Of a DNA stretch of 42,553 bases, positions 25,070 through 34,000 are shown in pieces. A program made the translations under genes and the position numbers. Within the stretch, counting starts at the first letter, position 1. Every line of letters begins with the position of its first letter. Under the pieces are notes generated by a model. It saw only the letters and a program-made list of their open reading frames with translations, ran no database searches and was not told the DNA's origin. The DNA is from JBALVO01 sp036961445 (lineage in GTDB: Bacteria > Pseudomonadota > Gammaproteobacteria > Pseudomonadales > Halieaceae). The stretch covers positions 1 through 42,553 of the forward strand of contig JBALVO010000018.1 of the NCBI GenBank assembly GCA_036961445.1. Direction: 5' to 3'.

Positions 25070-25636
25070 ATGAGCATCTCTGCATTGCAATCACTTGAGT
25101 TACTGGAGCGGATTAACGCCTACGATGGTGTCAGTCCTCCAGCGTTTGAGCATGAGCAAATGCGTTGGGTTGGGACTGCCCTGAGTATTGCCGGTGTGCC
25201 ATTGCTGGTGGGAGAAGGGGAGCTGGAAGAGATCATTGAAACGCCTGCGGTGACAGTGATTCCAGGTACCAAGTCCTGGGTGATGGGAGTCGCTGCCTTC
25301 AAGGGTGGCTTACTGCCTATCCTCGATGGCGATGTATTGTTTCGTAAGCAACCATACTCAGGCCGCGCGCGCGATTACTGCATGGTGGTGCGCCGGCCCG
25401 GTATGTTTTTTGGCATTACGCTTAGCGACATTCAGCGAGACCTGAAATTTCGTTTGGATCAGCGTGACATGGAGCATCCTGTGGATGCTGATTTTGCGCG
25501 CTTTTCCCTCGGCGGGTTCAAGCACGAGGGCGAATTTATGGCAGTTCTTGATATAGACAAATTAGTTGCAGACGAGGAGTTGGCGAATGCCTCCGCTTCA
25601 GATATTTCTTTAAACAAGGGACAGACCGATGAGTAA
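25070..25636 (+). CDS. pilI: PilI-like CheW coupling protein
   Basis: A 188-residue cytoplasmic CheW-domain protein. It couples the MCP to the histidine kinase. Recognisable parts are VTVIPGTKSWVMGVAAFKGGLLPILDGDVLF, the core CheW segment around residues 60-90, and the later GITLSDIQRDLKFRLDQRD. The N-terminal 30 residues and the C-terminal tail are variable. It begins with ATG two bases after the stop of the receiver gene. Its end overlaps the MCP start by eight bases, so the three are tightly coupled. Together with the ChpC-like protein at the far end of the cluster, this makes two CheW-type adaptors, as in the Pseudomonas Chp system. Confidence 0.88.
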   Translation: MSISALQSLELLERINAYDGVSPPAFEHEQMRWVGTALSIAGVPLLVGEGELEEIIETPAVTVIPGTKSWVMGVAAFKGGLLPILDGDVLFRKQPYSGRARDYCMVVRRPGMFFGITLSDIQRDLKFRLDQRDMEHPVDADFARFSLGGFKHEGEFMAVLDIDKLVADEELANASASDISLNKGQTDE

Positions 25637-27719
25637 ATCAATAAAGAGTGGCTCCTCCAATTTCTGGGTGATCGCGATGGCCCTCGGTATTTTTGCTTGC
25701 CTGGGCGGGGTAGCGTACACCTTCTTTATGGTGCAGCAGGAGGCTGGCCAAGAGGGAGAGTATCGCGTTGCCGCAGATGAGATGCGTCTGTTGTCGCAGC
25801 AGATCGCTGTAGATACGAGAGAGTCGGTAGCGGGCCGGGAAGTGACGTTTGTCGATCTGGGCAAAAATATTGAAAGTTTCGAATGGCAGTTAACGCAATT
25901 TCAGTCAGTGGGCTTTAATGACGAGGTCAAGCGTATTGAGGAGCGTTGGGAGGCGGTGCGTGCATCATCACAAACCTTAATCGACGCGGGTTCACGAATC
26001 GTATTTATAAATGCTATTTCTGCCGCGATGGAAAAAAATATTCGCCCGATTCAGAGTGAGTTTGCCGCGGTTGTGGATATATTGCGTGATGAGTCGGTAT
26101 CTTCTGAAACTATCGTCGCAGCTCAAAAAACGCTGTGGCTGACCGAGCGTATTGCACGCAATATCGACAAGATATTGGCCGGTGGTGATGAAAGTCAGTT
26201 AGCGGCCGATGAGTTTCGTAGCGATGCTTCTGACCTGGTACGCATAATTGATGCATTGAATAACGGTAGCGGCATTATGGGTGTGCAGCAGGTGACGGAT
26301 CCAGATGCACGAGAGTCGATAGGCAATGCTGCGCAATTGTTTGCAGTAGTTTCTACCTCGATAGATCAGATCGCCGAAGCTTCGGCTGAACTCAGAGCTG
26401 CCGCGGAAGCGCGTGCCGCTATTGTGGGTTCTTCAGCGGGTCTTGCTGACGCTATATCTGCACTGGTGCCAGCCATTGATAAGCTGACCCTGGCGCGATT
26501 GTATGATCGCGGAACCCTGATGGCATTGTTTGGCGCTCCGGGCGTATTGGCTGTTGGCTTGTTGATCGTTATGTATCGGAGCCAGCGTCGCCGGGTGGTA
26601 TATACAGAAGAGGGTGTTGCCGAGATCAACAGTGCTCTGGTAAAAATCGCCGAAGGTGATTTAACCGTGAATGTTTCCGACCACAATACGGTAACGCAAG
26701 ACATCGCTCGTGAAATCAACGCGTCAACAAGACGCCAACGAGAACTGATACGCAATATTCTCGAGCCGTTTGAAGTGTCTGTTGAAGGCATTACCAAGAT
26801 CGGTGTCACTGCAGAGGGTCAGGTGGAGAAGGGCCGGGAACTGACCCGATCTGTTGTTGAATCTACGACTGCTACCACGGAGATGGTGCGTACCAGTGAA
26901 GAAATCAAGACATCTACGGCCGAAGCGGCCAGAACATCGGAGCGCAACAGGCAGCGGGTCGCACAAGGTTATGAACTCACCAAGGATATGTCCAAGGCGT
27001 CGGCCAACGTGCGGGAGTCGGTGCAGGAGACTTCCAAGTCAGCCAAACGCCAAGGCGAGTTGATTCAGTCAGTAACGGCTGCTGCAGAATATATTCAGGC
27101 GCTTAATACCAAGATATCGGTTGTTGCGATTAATACACGTATTGAGGCAGAAAAGGCCGGGGAACACGGTCGGCCCTTTCTGGGAATTGCAGAAGCGATC
27201 GGCGACCTGCTGCGTGTGGCTGAAGAAGAAGGCCGCAAGATTATTTCTGAAGTGAGGATGTTACAAAATCTGTCTGCAGACAATCTTTCCAGCATGGAAA
27301 ACACAGTGGGGACGGTAGTCACTATTCTGGAGTATATCGATAAACTTGATACCTCCCTTGAGGAAATTAACGCAGGTTCATCGGCAATTACTTCAATTAT
27401 TACCTCGGTGGATGATGCCGCAGGGCAGTCCGCTAACACTGCACAGCATATGAACAGTTCAATGGATGAGATTCGTGAACGCAATCTGGATATCAGCGAG
27501 TACAGTGAATCCACTCAGGTGGGTGTCGGTAGCTTGAAGGCTTCTATGCGCGATGTAGCGAAGAACCTGCGTCAGTTCAAGATCGAACAGGAGCCTGAAG
27601 CTGGTCTGGCTATTCCTGCAGTGGATGATGTTAAACACCTGAAAAATGCCAAGAAGATCTACGCTGAAGAAGAGATGAAAGCCCTGGAGACTGCCAACAA
27701 AAATCGGGCTTCTGTATGA
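25629..27719 (+). CDS. pilJ: PilJ-like methyl-accepting chemotaxis protein with divergent signalling tip
   Basis: A 696-residue chemoreceptor. TM1 lies near residues 12-33 (WVIAMALGIFACLGGVAYTFFMV) and TM2 near 297-314 (LMALFGAPGVLAVGLLIVMY), enclosing a periplasmic helical sensor of about 260 residues of the PilJ type. A HAMP-like segment follows (EINSALVKIAEGDLTVNV), then a long coiled coil. The hairpin tip normally reads like QTNLLALNAAIEAARAGE. Here it reads SVVAINTRIEAEKAGEHGRPF (about residues 498-518) and continues LGIAEAIGDLLRVAEEEG, so the kinase contact surface is unusual. The end overlaps the CheR-like gene by four bases (ATGA). Adaptation enzymes of both kinds are encoded nearby, so methylation is expected. 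Confidence 0.85.
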   Translation: MSKSIKSGSSNFWVIAMALGIFACLGGVAYTFFMVQQEAGQEGEYRVAADEMRLLSQQIAVDTRESVAGREVTFVDLGKNIESFEWQLTQFQSVGFNDEVKRIEERWEAVRASSQTLIDAGSRIVFINAISAAMEKNIRPIQSEFAAVVDILRDESVSSETIVAAQKTLWLTERIARNIDKILAGGDESQLAADEFRSDASDLVRIIDALNNGSGIMGVQQVTDPDARESIGNAAQLFAVVSTSIDQIAEASAELRAAAEARAAIVGSSAGLADAISALVPAIDKLTLARLYDRGTLMALFGAPGVLAVGLLIVMYRSQRRRVVYTEEGVAEINSALVKIAEGDLTVNVSDHNTVTQDIAREINASTRRQRELIRNILEPFEVSVEGITKIGVTAEGQVEKGRELTRSVVESTTATTEMVRTSEEIKTSTAEAARTSERNRQRVAQGYELTKDMSKASANVRESVQETSKSAKRQGELIQSVTAAAEYIQALNTKISVVAINTRIEAEKAGEHGRPFLGIAEAIGDLLRVAEEEGRKIISEVRMLQNLSADNLSSMENTVGTVVTILEYIDKLDTSLEEINAGSSAITSIITSVDDAAGQSANTAQHMNSSMDEIRERNLDISEYSESTQVGVGSLKASMRDVAKNLRQFKIEQEPEAGLAIPAVDDVKHLKNAKKIYAEEEMKALETANKNRASV

Positions 27720-28570
27720 ATCTAGCAACCACACAGCGCGCCCCGGTTATACACCCGGATCAGCTGGGAATGTTGATGCAGCGGCTGCATACACATGCAG
27801 GCATCAAGATCGATAGTACACAGGCTGTGGTTGCCAGCTATGTACAGCAGCGAATGAGCTATCTCGGGGTCGAGGATATTGAGAGCTATCTCGCCGCATT
27901 TGATCAAAGTATCAATGCCAGAGCAGAATGGCTGGCGTTGATCGATTTACTGACGGTCAAGGAGACGCGTTTTTTTCGGCAGCCGGCGGCTTACCAGTGG
28001 CTGGCGGCTTACGTGGACGCCCTCGTGAGTTGTGGTCCTACTCCTACGGAATTGTCGTTCTGGAGTGCCGGTTGTTCCAACGGCAATGAGCTGTACTCCA
28101 TGGCGATGGTGGTGGAAAGTGTATTGCATGGACGGCAGCCATGGCTGCAATGGCACGGTATCGGTACAGATATCAGTTTTCAGGCTATTAGCCACGCACA
28201 ACAGGGCGTCTATTCGGAGTCTGCGGTTCGATCCATCCCCCGGGAGTATCGCGATCAGCACCTGATAAAGTCTGGTGTAGGTGATTGGCGGGTGTCGGAG
28301 AATATCCGGGCGCGATCACATTTTTTTCATAGCAATCTGCAGCACGTAAACAGTGCGCCTTTTGCCGATTTCAATATCATCTTTTGTCAGAACGTATTGA
28401 TCTACTTTGAACGCCACATGCAACGTTGGATTATTGATCAACTGGTTGACCGGTTGCGCGTGGGTGGTCTGCTTGTCCTGGGCGCTGGAGAAGATGTGCG
28501 TTGGGTGAATAAAAGTATGCGTCGTGAGGACTGTCCCGGCGTGTGTGCATACAAGAAAACTGGAGGTTGA
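27716..28570 (+). CDS. pilK: PilK-like CheR protein-glutamate methyltransferase
   Basis: A 284-residue SAM-dependent methyltransferase that methylates receptor glutamates. The N-terminal helical domain runs to about residue 85 (TVKETRFFRQPAAYQWL is the typical linker). The SAM site is FWSAGCSNGNELYSMAMVVE near residues 114-133, where most CheR proteins have 'CSTGEEPYS'. The later motif FCQNVLIYFERHMQRWIIDQL corresponds to the conserved NVLIYF element, and LRVGGLLVLGAGE ends the core. It overlaps the MCP stop, and four bases separate its stop from the GTG of the Hpt gene. With the CheB-like gene upstream it completes the adaptation pair. Confidence 0.9.
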   Translation: MNLATTQRAPVIHPDQLGMLMQRLHTHAGIKIDSTQAVVASYVQQRMSYLGVEDIESYLAAFDQSINARAEWLALIDLLTVKETRFFRQPAAYQWLAAYVDALVSCGPTPTELSFWSAGCSNGNELYSMAMVVESVLHGRQPWLQWHGIGTDISFQAISHAQQGVYSESAVRSIPREYRDQHLIKSGVGDWRVSENIRARSHFFHSNLQHVNSAPFADFNIIFCQNVLIYFERHMQRWIIDQLVDRLRVGGLLVLGAGEDVRWVNKSMRREDCPGVCAYKKTGG

Positions 28571-28574
28571 ACTA

Positions 28575-31022
28575 GTGGCTACTAAACCGGATATTGTTTC
28601 CCTTAAATGGGTCATTGGATTGATGAACAAGCAGGCCGAGAACGCAGAGGCGGCGCTGGTTGATTATGGCAAGGACCCCACCAAGAAGCAGCCGCTACTA
28701 CAATGCATGTGGGCGGTGCACCAGATTACCTCTACTCTGCGCGCCCTGGGAATGAAGAAAGCAGAGATGCTGACGCTGGAGATGGAGCGCAGCCTTAACT
28801 TTCTTTACAAGGACAAGGTTGTTGGTGAGCGGCGCAAGCTCACCATGGGCGGTCTGATGCAGGCGCTCAAGGTCATTCCTGCCTACCTGGCGCACACCCA
28901 GAATGTTCGTATGGATACGGGGCGGGGCCTGGAGCAGTACGTTAATGATTTGCGTCGCTGGGTGGGCGAGCGACCACGTCCACAGGCATTTTTCTTTCAC
29001 CTGGATATTGATCCGGGTGTGGGCATTACTGTTGATGCTCATCCTGCTTCAGACGAGGAGATTAAAAGCCGCGCTAATGTCATGCTTGCGCTTTACCTGG
29101 AAATGGCCAAGCAGGCGTTGCGCCGTCGTAACGTCAACGAGAGCATGAAAACCGTCGCCCGTATCTCCAGAAAGATGCAGGTACTTTTCGTGGGCGCCGA
29201 GACAGAGAGGTTCTGGTTCACCATGATTGGTCTGTGTGAGGGGATAGCCGGTGGCCTTATTGTGCCGGATGAATGTATCGCACAGATCTTCAAATCCGGG
29301 GCTTTCATGATTAAATATGCGCGGGAGAACGGCGCTGAGATTGATGACTCGGTAGATTACGACGGTCTGCTCAATCAGATGCTCTATTATATTGCGTCCT
29401 GCAAGTCCAAGCCTGTGCATATTAGCGGGGTGCGGGATGTCTTTGGTATTAATGATGAGACCGTCGATACGGCCAGTCGCGGGCTTATCCATATTGACGC
29501 GTTGGTAACAGCCATCAGTGGCGCACTCGAGAAGCTTAACGGTGTGGTGGATTACCTCAATAGTAATGACCTGGTAAGCATCGCTGCGAGCACTTCAGAA
29601 CACGAAGACCGCACCGCATTGGAGATAATTGAGGCGGCCCAATGCCGGTTAGTGGCTGCAGGCCAGCTTACACACGCCGATTCACTCAAGGATATACAGC
29701 GCCAGATTAATCAGCTGTACACGGGCAGCTGCAAAGGACAGCCGCTGAAAGCGGAGACCTCGGTTACTAACATCATTCGTGGCATTGTAGATGTCAAGCT
29801 GGATCTGGAGCACAAGCTGGAGCACGGTTTGTGTAGTTCGTTTTCCAGTAGAGAGTTTGAGCTGCGTGAAAGCGTTGCCACAGCAACGTTTACCCAGATG
29901 AGCCTGGTCGAGAATTACCTGCACCAGATTCTGCGCCGCAAGGCCCTGAAAAGCGCTTTGGACAAAAAACCACTGGACCCGGCGAGTGTGCTTCGCCTTA
30001 CGCTGGCCTTGCACCGTCATCTCAATAAATCGGAGCAAGGCCATGTTGAATTGCGTCAGGCGGTAAAGGATGCGGATAATGGCGAGCCCGATATAGATCT
30101 TTTGTACAGTCTGGCGCGTGATTTCCTGGACCAGTTAGAGGACACGCCTGACCGCAAGGCCATCAGCTTGTCACTGCAACTGCTGACTGAGATTGCCGGA
30201 GCACTCTCCTTCGCGGGTATGGGTCGAGAGGGGCTGGTAATCGAGCGATGCCACAATTGGCTCACTGCAGCGAGCAAGGCCGGTAGCGTCCATGAAGACG
30301 AAGCCTTTCGTTGTTTTGCCGATGCCTTCGCGCAGATAGAAATGCATCTGCAGCGATCCATCATCGATCCACTGGATGATACTTCCCACATGATTGTCCT
30401 GGCCGAACAGCGTTCTGTAGAACTGGAAAGCTGGATTCAGGAATTACCGTCAGGAACAGTCAGCGACGTTGTTACAGCGTCGTCTGAGTGTGAGGGTAAC
30501 CCGCCAGTGCAGGAAAAGAGTCATGTTCAGGACGCGGAAATACCGCCCATGTTTCGTGAGGTGTTCATTGAGGAGTCCGAGGAGATTGTAGCCGAGTTAA
30601 CTGGCCTTGCTGCTATCTGGTCAGAGAGCCTCAACAATACCGCAGTGCTGCGCGACATTCGCAGGCACTTTCACACCTTCAAAGGCAATGGTCGTGCCGT
30701 GGGTGCAAATATTCTGGGAGAGCTGGGATGGGCGGCACAAGACATGCTGGATCGTGTGTTGGACGGCGACCTGTCCGCTTCGGTGAGTGTGCAGCAGCTG
30801 GTAAATGACGTAATCAGCGCGCTGCCGGAATTGGTCGCTTCATACAGTTCTGATCAGGAACCTGATGTGGCAAGGATTCGCTTGTTAACCGATAACTGTT
30901 TTCGCATGGCTGCCTCTGGTGGTAGAGATCTTGCCGAAGATATGCCAGTGTCAGACGCGGTTGTGAATACTGGCGCTGCCATGGCTGACAGGACGCCGGT
31001 TTCCGAAACTTGGACGCATTGA
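28575..31022 (+). CDS. ChpA N-terminal-half-like Hpt protein (separate polypeptide)
   Basis: An 815-residue, mostly helical cytoplasmic protein. The start is GTG 28575 with GGAGG upstream; longer frames begin inside the pilK-like gene. The first ~550 residues resemble the FimL/ChpA N-terminal helical repeats (CMWAVHQITSTLRALGMKKAEMLTLEMER and others) without obvious phospho-accepting histidine. Near the end lies one good Hpt domain, RRHFHTFKGNGRAVGA with His700 as probable phosphorylation site. In Pseudomonas ChpA these regions and the kinase core are one protein of about 2470 residues. Here an ordinary stop, 42 intergenic bases and a new ribosome site separate them. No sequence resembling a frameshift is evident at the junction. 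The two proteins probably act together by phosphotransfer. Confidence 0.8.
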   Translation: MATKPDIVSLKWVIGLMNKQAENAEAALVDYGKDPTKKQPLLQCMWAVHQITSTLRALGMKKAEMLTLEMERSLNFLYKDKVVGERRKLTMGGLMQALKVIPAYLAHTQNVRMDTGRGLEQYVNDLRRWVGERPRPQAFFFHLDIDPGVGITVDAHPASDEEIKSRANVMLALYLEMAKQALRRRNVNESMKTVARISRKMQVLFVGAETERFWFTMIGLCEGIAGGLIVPDECIAQIFKSGAFMIKYARENGAEIDDSVDYDGLLNQMLYYIASCKSKPVHISGVRDVFGINDETVDTASRGLIHIDALVTAISGALEKLNGVVDYLNSNDLVSIAASTSEHEDRTALEIIEAAQCRLVAAGQLTHADSLKDIQRQINQLYTGSCKGQPLKAETSVTNIIRGIVDVKLDLEHKLEHGLCSSFSSREFELRESVATATFTQMSLVENYLHQILRRKALKSALDKKPLDPASVLRLTLALHRHLNKSEQGHVELRQAVKDADNGEPDIDLLYSLARDFLDQLEDTPDRKAISLSLQLLTEIAGALSFAGMGREGLVIERCHNWLTAASKAGSVHEDEAFRCFADAFAQIEMHLQRSIIDPLDDTSHMIVLAEQRSVELESWIQELPSGTVSDVVTASSECEGNPPVQEKSHVQDAEIPPMFREVFIEESEEIVAELTGLAAIWSESLNNTAVLRDIRRHFHTFKGNGRAVGANILGELGWAAQDMLDRVLDGDLSASVSVQQLVNDVISALPELVASYSSDQEPDVARIRLLTDNCFRMAASGGRDLAEDMPVSDAVVNTGAAMADRTPVSETWTH

Positions 31023-31064
31023 TGAGTTATAGCTCGTTGCAATAAGGGATATGGGAGAATAATC

Positions 31065-34000
31065 GTGTATACAGATAATGATTGCTTTGAAGCTGGTGTC
31101 GATGGCGTGGGTGACCCCACCGATGAAGCGCAGGAGAAAAGCTTGCGCTGGCTGTTGGAGATGGATCTGTCCGAGCCCGAGGAGAAGCTTTTTACGGTCT
31201 CAGGAAACGAGTATTGCGATCAGGGACTGTCAGCCTATGAGGCGGAGGTCGCCGGGCGACCATTGGTCAGGGGTAACACTGCCAGTGACGACCTGGCCAG
31301 CTATATCGATGAAGAAATCGTTATATCCTCTGAAAGCCAGTGCAGTGATATATACACCGATGTTCCTGATGAGGAGTTTGATGATCTGGATGAGACGCTA
31401 GCCGGGGAGGCCATGGCTGTCGATTACTCCCATAGAGAGCCCGGAGTCGGCGTCGATACTATGTCTGTAGTATCCGATGGTACGGATATTCTGGGATTGA
31501 TTGAAGATGATGATATTGGTGAGAAATTCCTGACCATCAAGCGCGTCAAACCTGAGACGGTGGCGCAGGTGGTAGAAACTGTTGCCATTGCACCCGTCCC
31601 ACCCGTTGCGATCGAGTCGTCCACCCCCGTTACACCCATTATGGAGCAGCCACAGTCTGACAACTACGAGGCTGTCGTTGTGCAATCTTCAGCTGAGCAC
31701 GACATGGAGGACGTGCAGGATCGCACTCCTTTGTTAGATAACTTTCCCGTCGAAGAGTTACGCCAAGCCAGCGAAGACCTGCAGTGGAGTGTTGATGTCT
31801 CGCTATTGGAGGAGGTGGAACCTGAGCTCAATACACCGGCAGAAATACATCTGAGTGAAGCGCCGGTACCTTGCCTGGTAGCGGAACCTGGTGCCTACCA
31901 GGTTGCAAATGAAGAGGGTTCGCTCACAAATGATGCGTGCAGCGATGATACTGCGCCAGCCACTGTTGATGCCTATCTGGCCAATATGCAGACATCTGCT
32001 GATGATGATGAGTTTGACAGGTTCCTGCTCGGTGGCGAGCACCTGCCGGGCAGTGAAACAAGTCTGGATGAGTTGGCGGTAGCGCGTACCGAAGGTATTG
32101 TCTCGGTTGACCCATCAGCGGATATCGAGATTGATTACCACGAAGATTTCCGCACGATGGAGGGATTTGATTACGGTTCTGTCTCAGCGATCACTTCAGT
32201 GATATCGCTGGTTATGGAAGAGATCTCATGCAGAGCGCGGAATCGAATCGAAGAACTTGGCTTTGCTACGGACGCTATCGAAGTTGATGTCATGCTTGGT
32301 AATGACCCGCAGTCCATCAAGCGTTGCTATGCGGAGGGCTTTGAGCCAGTGATTGCCATATGTTCGGAGTTGCCGGAGGCATTTCAGGGTCTGGCCAAGG
32401 CTGAACAGAGTGCGATTTACGTGCGTTTGTTTCATGGACAAACCAATGAAAACTGGAATGATCTGTTTAGCGCCGACTTTGTCGCCGCGCCGCAGTCTGC
32501 ATCTGATGAGGCGGAGAATGGGCCTGACAGTGGCCTGGCGCTGGAGCCTATTGAGTTGGCTGCTGAGGCTTGCGTTGAAGAGGTCGGGTTCACTGCGGAT
32601 GTGCTGGATTCGCAGTTCGACGACGACTTCCTGGTGAATTCAACGGTCAGTGCAGAGGATGATATCGAGGCGATATTCGATGATTTCAACGACGCCGTTG
32701 CGGTGCAGGAAACTGAAGAAGTGCAAGAGTATCTCAGCGCTAACTCTGGTGCGGCGTTCGCTTCTGTATTGAGCGAACAGGCAGGGCAAACAGAGGTTTC
32801 TTCTGCGAGTGCAGGATTTGATGAAGCTATCTTTGCTGCGGATATTTTTGGCGAGCTGGCTGAAGTCAATGATGCGGATGCCACTGACATAGACGCTGCA
32901 TTTTCCGCGGTGACCCAGTCGCAGAATAACGTAGATGCTATTTGCGGCGTGGATGTAGATGAGTTCGCTACTCCGGATGAGTTCCAGCAGACTGGCGCTT
33001 CCGAGGGTACTGATGAGGTGCCTTCGGCGGCAAGCCCGGGGCAGGAGTCACCGGATACTGCCTGGTTTATTCCCCAGGGGATTTCCTTTAGCCATGCCGG
33101 GCAGGGCAGTGCAGAAATTTTCACCGATTTTCTGGACGCTTTCATCGAAGAAGGCTCAGCTGAGGTGGAGAAGCTCGAAGACGCATTTGGTGAGTGGGAA
33201 AAAGATCCGACGATAGAGGCCGCGTTCGCGCCGGTTGCTCGTACTTTGCATACCGTAAAGGGAATCGCCAAGGGTGTTGGCCTGCAGCGCTACGGTACCC
33301 TGGTGCACAATTTCGAAACCCTGTTGGAGGCAAGGCCGCGCCCGGAGTCCGGTGCCAGGCAGGACTATTTCCGCATGATGAATGTTTGGCTGGATGCGGT
33401 AGTGCGCGGTATAGAGTTCGTGCAGGAAAATCGCTCGGATATTGCCAGTGAGTTTCCGGTATGTGGTGGCTTATCAGCTGAGGCGGATGAATCACTGGCA
33501 GCCGTTGGTGAGCTGCCTGGTAGCGAAGAGTCCGCTGAGGCGTCATTGATAACGCCACCAATCGCGCAAAATAAAGCAGCGCTGGCGAGACAGAAAAAAC
33601 GCGATCAGCAGCTGGCGGATGACGGGGCTAAGGCATTGGCTGCGCAGCAGTCGGTACGTATAACCTCTGAGAAACTCGACCTTCTGTTAAACCTCACCAA
33701 CCAGGCGCAGCAACTGGGTGTGCGGTCGGCGCAAAGCACCACACGCAGCAAGCGCGCTGCGGCGGAATTGCAGGGCCGCCTGACCTCGGTGCGTTCCCAT
33801 ATTGCCAAGATTGCAGACCGGGCATTGCTCAATGTTAATGTGAGTGCCGGTAGTGGCCGGTCGACTCCGGACATGGATGCTCTGGAAATGGACCAGTATT
33901 CAGAGTTGCAGGAAGCGGCCAATATTTTGCGCGAGGGTGTGGAGGATCTGGCAGACCTGGTCGAGCTGGCGAGCCGTCAGAATGCACATGTTGAGGCGCT

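Noticed and set aside
31015..31070. Frameshift splitting ChpA
   Set aside because: The junction has a regular stop, a spacer and a fresh ribosome site with GTG; no coding similarity runs across in another frame. I treat the split as real pending reads.
32432..33271. 279-residue minus-strand open frame rich in Ser/Ala
   Set aside because: It is the complement of the acidic, low-complexity part of the kinase gene; its Ser/Ala bias follows from the Asp/Glu/Ala codons on the other strand.
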